Assembly (NCBI RefSeq): GCF_004785935.1
Contig: NZ_SRRP01000003.1
Location: 1 to 64,000, forward strand
Length of the DNA stretch: 64,000 nucleotides
Source: Streptococcus rubneri
GTDB taxonomy: Bacteria > Bacillota > Bacilli > Lactobacillales > Streptococcaceae
Direction of reading: 5' to 3'
Position 1 is the first letter of the stretch; each line of letters begins with the position of its first letter. The translations under genes were made by a program, and so were the position numbers. Positions 44,259-52,999 of the stretch are shown in pieces. Under the pieces are notes generated by a model. The model was given only the letters and a program-made list of their open reading frames with translations, was not told the DNA's origin and made no database searches.

Positions 44259-44429
44259 TTAATGTAAAATCGTGTAGAGTAAGTCGATAGCCTCATTCAA
44301 AATAGTGAAAGCAACCATAAAGGCAATGGCAAATTTAGGAAAGTAGCCTTCTACCTGTTTGGGGTCTTTCTTATCTAGAATGCAGTATCCTGTCAAAAGG
44401 ATGAGGGTGATAAAGGGCAGAGAAATCAT
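44259..44429 (-). CDS. 56-aa hydrophobic protein, putative bacteriocin immunity
   Basis: It starts MISLPFITLILLTGYCILDK, with a GGAGG site. There are two membrane spans (about 3-18 and 34-52) joined by a charged loop DKKDPKQVEGY. No double-glycine leader is present. Small two-span proteins between bacteriocin genes are typically immunity proteins; that role is inferred from place and shape only. Confidence 0.75.
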   Translation of the reverse strand: MISLPFITLILLTGYCILDKKDPKQVEGYFPKFAIAFMVAFTILNEAIDLLYTILH

Positions 44430-44443
44430 AGAAATGCCTCCTT

Positions 44444-44596
44444 TTAGAAGAATTTCTTTTTGATATCTTTGCCAATTGTATAGGATAGAGCGACGAGGGC
44501 AACGCAGACTCCTGCTGAAACTACTGCTCCGCCACTAACATCGACCAGTTCATCTTCCGTCAAGGTTACAAAGTTTTGTGTGAATTCTGTTGTCAT
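44444..44596 (-). CDS. Double-glycine bacteriocin-like peptide 3
   Basis: 50 aa. The leader ends LTEDELVDVSGG (residues 12-23). The core starts AVVSAGVCVALVALSYTIG and ends with a basic DIKKKFF tail. AAAAGGAAAA precedes the ATG. Its start directly abuts the stop of the upstream putative immunity gene, and the next putative immunity gene follows after 14 bases. Confidence 0.85.
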   Translation of the reverse strand: MTTEFTQNFVTLTEDELVDVSGGAVVSAGVCVALVALSYTIGKDIKKKFF

Positions 44597-44767
44597 TTAG
44601 TTTTCCTTTTTATTTTTTACTTGGTTTAGGGTAGCATCGACTGCCAAATAGATTGTAGCTGCAATGGCTAAATTAATATTGGGTTGAAATGCAATCAGAT
44701 GTGCATCGTGTAACATGGTTAATCCGATAATGAAGGCGAAAATAATGGTGTGTAAATGTCGTTTCAT
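44597..44767 (-). CDS. 56-aa hydrophobic protein, putative bacteriocin immunity
   Basis: The start MKRHLHTIIFAFIIGLTMLH is chosen over an upstream in-frame ATG inside the preceding peptide gene because AAGG lies five bases before it and spacing is operonic. There are two predicted spans (about 7-20 and 30-44), then a basic tail (NQVKNKKEN). It sits between peptides 2 and 3 and may protect against one of them. Confidence 0.75.
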   Translation of the reverse strand: MKRHLHTIIFAFIIGLTMLHDAHLIAFQPNINLAIAATIYLAVDATLNQVKNKKEN

Positions 44768-44772
44768 AAGCC

Positions 44773-44919
44773 TTATCCTAAAATGAAGCCGAGAGCAAGT
44801 CCTCCGAGGATGCATCCTCCGTAGACGATAAAAGGTGCTACCCCACCGTTGACATGAGTTAACTCTTCATCTGTCAGAGTAGTGAATTGATTGTCAATCA
44901 GTTGATTTGTTTGTGTCAT
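44773..44919 (-). CDS. Double-glycine bacteriocin-like peptide 2
   Basis: 48 aa. The leader ends LTDEELTHVNGG (residues 15-26). The core of 22 residues is very hydrophobic and Gly-rich, VAPFIVYGGCILGG and then LALGFILG, with overlapping GxxxG motifs typical of two-peptide (class IIb) bacteriocins. GGAGAT is the ribosome site. No cationic residue is present in the core, unlike most bacteriocins. Confidence 0.85.
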   Translation of the reverse strand: MTQTNQLIDNQFTTLTDEELTHVNGGVAPFIVYGGCILGGLALGFILG

Positions 44920-44952
44920 AAGCTATCTCCTTTTCTAATGTATTGTCTGTTA

Positions 44953-45081
44953 TTACTTTCTTTGGCAACTACTTAAAGTCAAAAGTCCAAGAGGAATCAA
45001 GATGAAAGGGAGGAAACCTCCCGTGCATTCTTCTAGTTCAGCGTCGTTTAGTTTTGAAAACTTTTTATCAATTGTTGTCAT
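44953..45081 (-). CDS. Double-glycine bacteriocin-like peptide 1
   Basis: 42 aa. The leader of 22 residues ends LNDAELEECTGG. The short core starts FLPFILIPLGLLTL and ends SSCQRK. AAAGGAAA precedes the ATG. The core is short for a bacteriocin and could instead be a signalling or accessory peptide. It is the first leader-bearing gene of the operon. Confidence 0.82.
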   Translation of the reverse strand: MTTIDKKFSKLNDAELEECTGGFLPFILIPLGLLTLSSCQRK

Positions 45082-45096
45082 GATATTTCCTTTCTG

Positions 45097-45222
45097 TTAG
45101 AGCACATTGGCTAGCGTTTTTCCTAGTTCGTAGCCTACTTGATAGATGCCATACATCAAAACGGGTGCTAGAATGCTAGCGAGTATGATGAGTGCCTTTT
45201 TCTTTTTATTCCATTTTTTCAT
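45097..45222 (-). CDS. 41-aa cationic membrane peptide of the bacteriocin-like operon
   Basis: It starts MKKWNKKKKALIILASILAP and continues VLMYGIYQVGYELG. A strongly basic N-terminus is followed by one span with a GYELG (GxxxG) motif. There is no double-glycine leader. A strong GGAGG site lies four to five bases before the ATG. It could be an immunity protein, a leaderless bacteriocin or a small membrane helper. I do not recognise the family. Confidence 0.72.
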   Translation of the reverse strand: MKKWNKKKKALIILASILAPVLMYGIYQVGYELGKTLANVL

Positions 45223-45231
45223 ACAGCCTCC

Positions 45232-45291
45232 TTATAACATGATTAACGAGAGGAAAAGTAATAGAATAAAAGCTTGTGTATTCTTTTTCAT
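45232..45291 (-). CDS. 19-aa hydrophobic peptide MKKNTQAFILLLFLSLIML
   Basis: AAAGGGA precedes the ATG by eight bases. The peptide is a basic start followed by a single hydrophobic run, like a bare signal sequence or a tiny membrane peptide. It is the second ORF after the cin-box and ends nine bases before the next gene. Translation is inferred only from the ribosome site and spacing. Confidence 0.55.
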   Translation of the reverse strand: MKKNTQAFILLLFLSLIML

Positions 45292-45313
45292 ATTAGGTAT
45301 TCCCTTTCCTTAT

Positions 45314-45370
45314 TTATTTTCGGAAGAAGTAATACAAAAACCATGGGATGATAATGGGAGTATAGTACAT
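45314..45370 (-). CDS. 18-aa hydrophobic peptide MYYTPIIIPWFLYYFFRK
   Basis: A very strong AGGAGG site lies seven bases before the ATG, which is 37 bases from the cin-box, the same spacing as for the lytF-like gene. The peptide is aromatic, membrane-seeking and ends in RK. It resembles small membrane-active or type I toxin-like peptides in size and composition, but no antisense RNA is evident. Confidence 0.62.
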   Translation of the reverse strand: MYYTPIIIPWFLYYFFRK

Positions 45371-45407
45371 CTGTGGTCCTCCTTTCTTTTTGATTGGTCA
45401 CTTATAT

Positions 45408-45415
45408 TATTCGTA
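45408..45415 (-). promoter_or_regulatory. SigX (ComX) cin-box of the bacteriocin-like operon
   Basis: TACGAATA on the minus strand, preceded by a T/C-rich run (TTTC). An exact match to the competence sigma-factor box, oriented towards the ten small ORFs at 45370-43903. Only two exact copies were noticed in the window; the other drives the lytF-like gene. Confidence 0.9.
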
Positions 45416-45548
45416 GAAAGTCTGAAAAATTTTTAAAATAATTGATTTTTTTCAAAAATGAGTGGAGTGTCTTTCCTCTGAAACTAGTTTCAGAGGAAAG
45501 AGAGGATAGTTTAAAACATGAAACTATTATCATTTTAGTCAGTTAATA

Positions 45549-45577
45549 TTGTAAGCGCTTCAAAAATACTATATAAT
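45549..45577 (+). promoter_or_regulatory. nan operon promoter with overlapping cre site
   Basis: TTGTAA (45549-45554), a 17-base spacer and TATAAT (45572-45577). TTGTAAGCGCTTCAA (45549-45563) is a cre covering the -35, so CcpA repression by glucose is expected. Confidence 0.85.
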
Positions 45578-45626
45578 AACTTTACAAGTACTCGAGTTGT
45601 CGTAATAAACAAAGGAGATGGAATGT

Positions 45627-46325
45627 ATGTCCAAGATCACGAAAGAAGAATTGATTCAACAGATCAAAGACGGCATTATCGTTTCTTGTCAGGCGCTTCC
45701 TCATGAACCTCTCTATACAGAGGCAGGAGGTGTGATCCCTCTCTTGGTCAAAGCGGCTGAGCAGGGAGGAGCGATTGGAATCCGGGCTAATAGCGTCCGC
45801 GATATCAAAGAAATCAAGGAAGTGACAAAACTTCCAATTATCGGGATTATCAAGAGAGATTATCCTCCTGAAGAACCATTCATAACTGCTACCATGAAAG
45901 AAGTAGATGAGTTGGCAGCACTAGATATCGCAGTTATTGCACTGGATTGTACCAAACGTCCGCGTCACGATGGGCTCTCGATTGTCGACTTTATTTATCA
46001 GGTGAAAGAAAAGTATCCTGACCAGCTGCTCATGGCCGATATTAGTACCTTTGAAGAAGGGGTGACTGCTGCGGAAGCTGGAGTTGACTTTGTCGGAACG
46101 ACCTTATCAGGCTACACAGATTACAGCCCGAAAGTAGACGGACCAGATATCGAGTTAATTCGCCAACTCTGTCAAGCAGGAGTCGATGTCATCGCTGAGG
46201 GCAAGATTCACTATCCAGCACAGGTCAAAGAAATTCACGACCTAGGCGTGAGAGGAATTGTTGTCGGAGGTGCCATCACACGGCCAAAGGAAATCACAGA
46301 ACGATTTGTCGCAGCTTTACATTAA
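45627..46325 (+). CDS. nanE: N-acetylmannosamine-6-phosphate 2-epimerase
   Basis: A 232-aa TIM-barrel enzyme that turns ManNAc-6-phosphate into GlcNAc-6-phosphate in sialic acid breakdown. The start [20 protein letters not shown] is set by AAAGGAG; an in-frame ATG nine bases upstream overlaps that site. Family marks are [21 protein letters not shown] and the C-terminal [15 protein letters not shown]. It is the first gene of the nan locus behind the cre-controlled promoter. Confidence 0.95.
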   Translation: MSKITKEELIQQIKDGIIVSCQALPHEPLYTEAGGVIPLLVKAAEQGGAIGIRANSVRDIKEIKEVTKLPIIGIIKRDYPPEEPFITATMKEVDELAALDIAVIALDCTKRPRHDGLSIVDFIYQVKEKYPDQLLMADISTFEEGVTAAEAGVDFVGTTLSGYTDYSPKVDGPDIELIRQLCQAGVDVIAEGKIHYPAQVKEIHDLGVRGIVVGGAITRPKEITERFVAALH

Positions 46326-46453
46326 CTAATAAAGAATAGAAAAATATGGAGGCAGGAAGCTAGAGCAGAGTGATCCGGTAAAACAGAAAATAAATATGCT
46401 GACGTCCTCGTCGAGGATATACCCATGTAAGAGCAATCTTACCGCAAACGTGA

Positions 46454-47779
<1,326 letters not shown>

Positions 47780-47826
47780 TCGATCATCTATGAAACTCAA
47801 ATGATCCTTTCATAGAAATAAGAAAG

Positions 47827-47882
47827 CATAGGCCCCCTCGGTTTCTTATCTCCATGTGTAGATTGAAAGAGGGGGCCTTATG
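47827..47882 (+). other. Stable hairpin between the binding-protein and permease genes
   Basis: CATAGGCCCCCTC (47827-47839) pairs with GAGGGGGCCT-t-ATG (47869-47882). There is no good T run, so it probably protects or processes the mRNA and sets the ratio of binding protein to permease. Confidence 0.65.
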
Positions 47883-47987
47883 TTCTCATTCTTCTATTAA
47901 TCTTATGCAGGAAGAGGAGCTCTGATCACTTCGCGCATAAGCTTAAGGGAATAACTATAGAAAAAGAACATCAGGAGGTGCCTTGCT

Positions 47988-48875
47988 GTGAAGGTAAATA
48001 AAATCCGAATGCGGGAGACACTGGTTTCCTACGCATTCTTAGCACCCATTTTAATCTTCTTTATTGTCTTTGTATTAGCACCGATGATTATGGGCTTCAT
48101 TACTAGTTTCTTTAACTACTCTATGACCTCCTTTGAATTTATCGGCCTTGATAATTACAAACGGATGTTTAGTGATGAGGTTTTTATCAAATCCTTGATT
48201 AATACTGTGATCATCGTAATTGGGTCCGTGCCAATCGTAGTACTTTTCTCCCTCTTTGTAGCATCACAAACCTATCACCAAAATGCCATTGCTCGTTCCT
48301 TCTACCGTTTCGTTTTCTTCCTTCCTGTTGTTACTGGGAGTGTTGCTGTAACGGTTGTATGGAAATGGATTTATGATCCGCTATCAGGTATTTTGAACTT
48401 TGTCCTCAAATCAGGTCATGTCATCGACCAAAATATTTCTTGGTTAGGGGATAAGCACTGGGCTTTGATGGCTATCATTATCATCTTGTTGACAACTTCT
48501 GTTGGTCAGCCGATCATCCTCTACATCGCGGCTATGGGGAATATCGATAATTCACTTGTAGAAGCAGCACGTGTAGATGGTGCGACTGAACTCCAAGTTT
48601 TCTGGAAGATTAAATGGCCGAGCTTGTTGCCAACAACCTTATACATTGCCATCATTACGACCATTAACTCTTTCCAATGTTTCGCCTTGATCCAATTATT
48701 GACATCCGGTGGGCCAAACTACTCAACTAGTACTCTGATGTACTACCTCTACGAAAAAGCCTTTAAACTGTCTGAATATGGTTACGCCAACACTATGGGT
48801 GTCTTCTTGGCGGTGATGATTGCCATTATCAGTTTTGCGCAATTCAAGATCCTCGGAAACGACGTAGAATACTAA
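47988..48875 (+). CDS. Sugar ABC transporter permease (SatB-like)
   Basis: A 295-aa membrane protein with six predicted spans and the permease EAA loop AARVDGATELQVFWKIKWPS, which contacts the ATPase. The start codon follows GGAGGTG and is GTG (47988). By position it is the first permease of the sialic-acid transporter. It is followed after 15 bases by the partner permease. Confidence 0.9.
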   Translation: MKVNKIRMRETLVSYAFLAPILIFFIVFVLAPMIMGFITSFFNYSMTSFEFIGLDNYKRMFSDEVFIKSLINTVIIVIGSVPIVVLFSLFVASQTYHQNAIARSFYRFVFFLPVVTGSVAVTVVWKWIYDPLSGILNFVLKSGHVIDQNISWLGDKHWALMAIIIILLTTSVGQPIILYIAAMGNIDNSLVEAARVDGATELQVFWKIKWPSLLPTTLYIAIITTINSFQCFALIQLLTSGGPNYSTSTLMYYLYEKAFKLSEYGYANTMGVFLAVMIAIISFAQFKILGNDVEY

Positions 48876-48890
48876 AGAAAGGAGCCTCAG

Positions 48891-49730
48891 ATGAAACCAA
48901 CACAAAAGAAACCAATCACTGCCTTTACAGTGATTTCAACCATCATTTTGCTCCTTTTAACAGTCTTGTTCATTTTCCCTTTCTATTGGATTTTAACAGG
49001 AGCTTTCAAGTCTCAACCGGATACGATTATGATCCCACCTCAGTGGTGGCCAAAGACACCAACCATGGAAAACTTCCAACAGTTGATGGTGCAAAACCCA
49101 GCCCTACAATGGTTGTGGAACAGTGTCTTTATCTCCCTTGCAACCATGCTCTTGGTTTGTATGACGTCTTCCTTGGCCGGCTATGTTTTGGCTAAGAAAC
49201 GTTTCTATGGTCAGCGGATTCTCTTTGCCATCTTCATCGCAGCTATGGCTCTGCCGAAACAAGTTGTCTTAGTTCCATTGGTGCGGATTATCAATTTCAT
49301 GGGAATCCACGATACTCTTGCGGCCGTTATCCTACCATTGGTGGGATGGCCATTCGGGGTCTTCTTGATGAAACAATTTAGTGAAAATATTCCAACGGAA
49401 CTCTTAGAATCTGCTAAGATTGATGGTTGTGGGGAATTGCGGACCTTCTGGAGCGTTGCCTTCCCGATTGTCAAGCCGGGATTTGCGGCACTTGCTATCT
49501 TCACCTTCATCAACACTTGGAACGACTACTTTATGCAATTGGTAATGCTGACCTCTCGTCAAAACCTGACTATTTCACTAGGGGTTGCGACCATGCAGGC
49601 CGAAATGGCGACCAACTATGGTTTGATCATGGCAGGTGCAGCCATGGCGGCGGTGCCAATTGTTACGGTCTTCCTTGTCTTCCAAAAATCCTTCACACAA
49701 GGAATCACTATGGGAGCGGTTAAAGGATAA
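48891..49730 (+). CDS. Sugar ABC transporter permease (SatC-like)
   Basis: A 279-aa partner permease with six spans and the EAA loop SAKIDGCGELRTFWSVAFPI. AAAGGAG is the ribosome site. With the preceding permease and lipoprotein it forms the carbohydrate-uptake-1 type importer that I infer carries sialic acid. It is followed by a 160-base gap with a TTGTCC/GGACAA hairpin (49732-49747). Confidence 0.9.
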   Translation: MKPTQKKPITAFTVISTIILLLLTVLFIFPFYWILTGAFKSQPDTIMIPPQWWPKTPTMENFQQLMVQNPALQWLWNSVFISLATMLLVCMTSSLAGYVLAKKRFYGQRILFAIFIAAMALPKQVVLVPLVRIINFMGIHDTLAAVILPLVGWPFGVFLMKQFSENIPTELLESAKIDGCGELRTFWSVAFPIVKPGFAALAIFTFINTWNDYFMQLVMLTSRQNLTISLGVATMQAEMATNYGLIMAGAAMAAVPIVTVFLVFQKSFTQGITMGAVKG

Positions 49731-49893
49731 GTTGTCCGCTTGGACAAACGATAGTTGTGTACAGATACTTTTTTCTAGGCTGAGAGGTGTAGGGTTCTTA
49801 TGGGCTCCGCGCCTCATCAGTGCCCTAGAAGGGCTGGGGAAGAAACCACTTGTTTTCTTTTCTCGTCATTAAAAAGTGCTGAAAGGATAGAGT

Positions 49894-50346
49894 ATGATAT
49901 TCGATGATTTAAAAAACATCACTTTTTACAAAGGAATCCATCCAAATTTGGATAAGGCTATTGATTTTCTCTATGAGCACCGGAAGGATTCTTTTGAGCT
50001 GGGGAAATATGATATCGACGATGACAAGGTCTTCCTAGTTGTCCAAGAAAACACCCTCAATAAAGAAGAAAATAATCGCTTTGAGCATCATAAAAAATAT
50101 GCAGATTTGCATTTATTGGTAGAAGGGCACGAGTATTCAGCTTATGGATCGCGGATCAAAGATGAAGCTCAGGCCTTTGATGAAGCTTCGGATATTGGCT
50201 TTGTTCATTGCCAGGAATCTTATCCGCTTCATCTGGGCTATCATAATTTTGCCATTTTCTTCCCAGGTGAGCCTCACCAGCCCAATGGCTATGCAGGTCA
50301 AGAGGAAGTGGTTCGAAAACACTTATATAAAATCTTGATTGATTAG
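49894..50346 (+). CDS. YhcH/YjgK/YiaL-family protein of the nan locus
   Basis: A 150-aa cupin-like protein. The motif HHKKYADLHLLVEGHEYSAY and the later FFPGEPHQPNGY carry the His and Glu residues expected to bind metal. E. coli YhcH (NanQ) lies in a nan operon and is proposed to help sialic acid anomerisation. The same gene occurs at this position in the pneumococcal nan locus. AAAGGA precedes the ATG. Confidence 0.87.
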   Translation: MIFDDLKNITFYKGIHPNLDKAIDFLYEHRKDSFELGKYDIDDDKVFLVVQENTLNKEENNRFEHHKKYADLHLLVEGHEYSAYGSRIKDEAQAFDEASDIGFVHCQESYPLHLGYHNFAIFFPGEPHQPNGYAGQEEVVRKHLYKILID

Positions 50347-50367
50347 AAGTAACAGAAGGGAGACAGC

Positions 50368-51015
50368 ATGTCGCAAAAGGGAGCAGGATTAATCAAAACT
50401 GTTTTTGATACGGACAATCTAGTGATGCGTATCAGTGAAAAAATTTTAGATTTGGTGACGGTCAACCTCCTTTTTGTACTGACCTGTCTGCCAATTGTTA
50501 CTATTGGAATTGCGAAAATTAGTTTGTATCAGACCTTGTTTGATATCAAACACCAGCGTAGAGTTCCAGTGATTCGCAAATATAGTCGAGCCTTTAAAGA
50601 AAACTGGAAGCTGGGGCTTCAATTGGGGGCGATTGAGTTGCTTGTGTCAGGCATTTGCCTGTTGGATCTCCTCCTTCTTTGGAACCAAACAGCCTTGCCG
50701 ATGCACGGGATCAAAGCGCTTTGTCTTGGCCTCTTCCTCTTTATGGTCTTGGTCTTGTTAGCGGCTTATCCGCTGGCAGCACGCTACCAACTAACCTGGA
50801 GGGACTGCCTTCAAAAAGCCCTATTAGTTACAGGGCTTCACTTCCCTTGGTTTTTCGTGATGGGAGGAATCTTGTTACTCCTTATTATGGTGTTAGCGAC
50901 CTCTGTCTTGGCCTTCCTATTAGGAGGAATGGTTTTTTTCTTAATTGGATTTTCAAGCTTGGCTTACTTCCAAGTAGGCTTGATGGAAAAGATTTTTGCT
51001 CGTTATAAAGAATAA
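50368..51015 (+). CDS. DUF624-type membrane protein of the nan locus
   Basis: A 215-aa protein with five to six hydrophobic spans and the DUF624-like start GLIKTVFDTDNLVMRISEKI. Such proteins accompany carbohydrate ABC transporters in Firmicutes and may help their assembly or control; the function is not established. AAGGGAG is the ribosome site. Confidence 0.83.
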   Translation: MSQKGAGLIKTVFDTDNLVMRISEKILDLVTVNLLFVLTCLPIVTIGIAKISLYQTLFDIKHQRRVPVIRKYSRAFKENWKLGLQLGAIELLVSGICLLDLLLLWNQTALPMHGIKALCLGLFLFMVLVLLAAYPLAARYQLTWRDCLQKALLVTGLHFPWFFVMGGILLLLIMVLATSVLAFLLGGMVFFLIGFSSLAYFQVGLMEKIFARYKE

Positions 51016-51057
51016 AAAGAAAAGTTTTAGGATGTAGTGAATAGAAAAGGAGAAAAA

Positions 51058-51975
51058 ATGTCACATTTAAAAAAATATGAAGGGGTCATCCCAGCTTTTT
51101 ACGCCTGCTATGATGACCAGGGGGAGATCAGTCCAGAGAGAGTGCGCTCTCTGGTGGAGTATTTTATCGAGAAAGGTGTGCAGGGCTTGTATGTCAACGG
51201 ATCTTCTGGCGAATGTATCTACCAGAGCGTGGAAGATCGCAAGCTAGTCTTGGAAGAAGTCATGGCGGTGGCTAAAGGAAAATTGACCATCATCGCTCAC
51301 GTAGCCTGCAACAATACCAAGGATAGCGTTGAATTGGCACGACATGCAGAAGAGTTAGGGGTTGATGCCATTGCAGCCATTCCGCCGATTTACTTCCGAT
51401 TGCCAGAGTATAGTGTTGCCCACTACTGGAATGAAATCAGCGCAGCAGCGCCAAAGACAGACTTTGTCATCTACAATATCCCGCAATTGGCAGGGGTAGC
51501 TTTGACCCCGAGTCTTTATAAAGAAATGTTGAAAAATCCACGGGTCATTGGGGTGAAAAACTCTTCGATGCCGGTGCAGGATATTCAAACCTTTGCTTCT
51601 TTAGGTGGTGAAGACCACATCGTCTTTAATGGTCCGGATGAGCAATTCTTAGGTGGCCGTCTCATGGGAGCAGGAGCTGGTATTGGAGGTACCTACGGAG
51701 CTATGCCGGAATTGTTCTTGAGACTCAATCAACTGATTGCAGAGAAAGACTTGGAGCAAGCGCGTGACTTGCAATTTGCCATCAATGATATTATTGGAGT
51801 CTTGACTTCTGCTCATGGAAATATGTATGGGGTGATTAAGGAAGTATTGCGGATTAACGAAGGGTTGGAATTAGGCTCTGTGCGTTGCCCATTAACGCCA
51901 GTGACTGAAGCAGACCAGGAAGTGGTTCAAAAAGCAGCTAGCTTGATCTGTGAGGTTAAGAAACGTTTTCTCTAA
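51058..51975 (+). CDS. nanA: N-acetylneuraminate lyase
   Basis: A 305-aa class I aldolase (DHDPS/NAL family) splitting Neu5Ac into ManNAc and pyruvate. The Schiff-base Lys is in RVIGVKNSSM, the catalytic Tyr in VIYNIPQLAG, and GSSGECIYQ forms the carboxylate-binding loop. The start MSHLKKYEGVIPAFYACYDD follows AAAGGAG; an upstream GTG in frame precedes that site. Called nanA in the lyase sense; in pneumococcus that symbol is also used for a sialidase, which is absent here. Confidence 0.93.
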   Translation: MSHLKKYEGVIPAFYACYDDQGEISPERVRSLVEYFIEKGVQGLYVNGSSGECIYQSVEDRKLVLEEVMAVAKGKLTIIAHVACNNTKDSVELARHAEELGVDAIAAIPPIYFRLPEYSVAHYWNEISAAAPKTDFVIYNIPQLAGVALTPSLYKEMLKNPRVIGVKNSSMPVQDIQTFASLGGEDHIVFNGPDEQFLGGRLMGAGAGIGGTYGAMPELFLRLNQLIAEKDLEQARDLQFAINDIIGVLTSAHGNMYGVIKEVLRINEGLELGSVRCPLTPVTEADQEVVQKAASLICEVKKRFL

Positions 51976-52006
51976 ATAAGGAATAAAAATCGGAAAGGAG
52001 AGGTGT

Positions 52007-52906
52007 ATGACCTATTACCTAGCGATTGATATCGGTGGAACCAATATCAAATATGGTCTAATCGACGAAGAGGAAAATTTGATTGAGTCCCACGAGATGC
52101 CAACAGAGGCTGAACAAGGTGGACCTGGAATTCTTAGGAAGACCAAAGCTCTGGTAGAATCTTACCTCGAAGAAAATAATATTCTTGGAGTCTGTATTTC
52201 TTCAGCTGGCATGGTGGATCCAGATAAGGGAGAAATCTTTTATGCAGGCCCTCAGATTCCTAATTATGCCGGGACTCAGTTCAAAAAAGAAATTGAGGAA
52301 GCTTATCAAATTCCCTGCGAGATTGAAAATGATGTGAATTGTGCTGGTTTAGCAGAAGTCATGTCAGGGAATGGGCAGGGCGCTCAAGTCGCTGTCTGTT
52401 TAACCGTTGGTACGGGAATCGGTGGCTGTCTCTTGATTAATGGAGAGATTTTCCATGGCTTTAGTAATTCCGCCTGTGAAGTAGGCTACCTTCATCTCCA
52501 AGATGGAGCCTTCCAGGATTTAGCTTCCACAACTGCTCTGGTAGACTACGTTGCAAGCCAGCATGGGGATCCCGTAGAACAATGGAGTGGTCGTAGAATT
52601 TTCAAGGAAGCGACCCAAGGAAATACCATCTGTATGGCGGGAATCGATCGAATGGTTGACTATCTCGGCATAGGCCTTGCCAATATCTGTTATGTGGTCA
52701 ACCCTCAGGTGGTCATTCTTGGTGGTGGGGTTATGGGACAAGAAGCGATATTGAAACCAAAAATTTCAGCTGCTCTTAAGGCCTCCCTGGTTCCAAGCTT
52801 AGCAGATAAAATGCAACTGGAGTTTGCTCGTCATCAAAATACAGCGGGTATGATAGGAGCCTACTACCATTTCAAACAAAAGCAATCTAGCCGAAAAGAA
52901 GTATAA
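52007..52906 (+). CDS. nanK: ROK-family kinase, probable N-acetylmannosamine kinase
   Basis: A 299-aa ROK protein. The N-terminal phosphate loop is AIDIGGTNIKYGLIDEE, and the central LTVGTGIGGCLLINGEIFHG and catalytic ENDVNCAGLAE are present. The Cys-rich zinc motif of many ROK kinases (CxCGxxGC) is missing: the region after CEVGYLHLQDG has no such cluster. By position between the lyase and regulator it should phosphorylate ManNAc for NanE. It ends at a strong terminator. Confidence 0.87.
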   Translation: MTYYLAIDIGGTNIKYGLIDEEENLIESHEMPTEAEQGGPGILRKTKALVESYLEENNILGVCISSAGMVDPDKGEIFYAGPQIPNYAGTQFKKEIEEAYQIPCEIENDVNCAGLAEVMSGNGQGAQVAVCLTVGTGIGGCLLINGEIFHGFSNSACEVGYLHLQDGAFQDLASTTALVDYVASQHGDPVEQWSGRRIFKEATQGNTICMAGIDRMVDYLGIGLANICYVVNPQVVILGGGVMGQEAILKPKISAALKASLVPSLADKMQLEFARHQNTAGMIGAYYHFKQKQSSRKEV

Positions 52907-52936
52907 AAATGCTCGCGCAATTTGCGCGAGCATTTT
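52906..52936. terminator. Bidirectional terminator between nanK and the RpiR gene
   Basis: AAAATGCTCGCGC and GCGCGAGCATTTT form a long perfect stem with A/T runs on both sides, between convergent genes. Confidence 0.92.
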
Positions 52937-52999
52937 ATATCTAGTAACTAAACCAGCAAAAAAGAGAAAATCTCTCGGAGCTAACTCCGCTTAAGAAAG

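Noticed and set aside
45146-45436. 96-aa ORF on the plus strand opposite the bacteriocin-like operon
   Set aside because: It runs antisense across the 18-, 19- and 41-aa ORFs and the cin-box, has no ribosome site and has a low-complexity Phe-rich translation. The minus-strand ORFs have ribosome sites and operon spacing.
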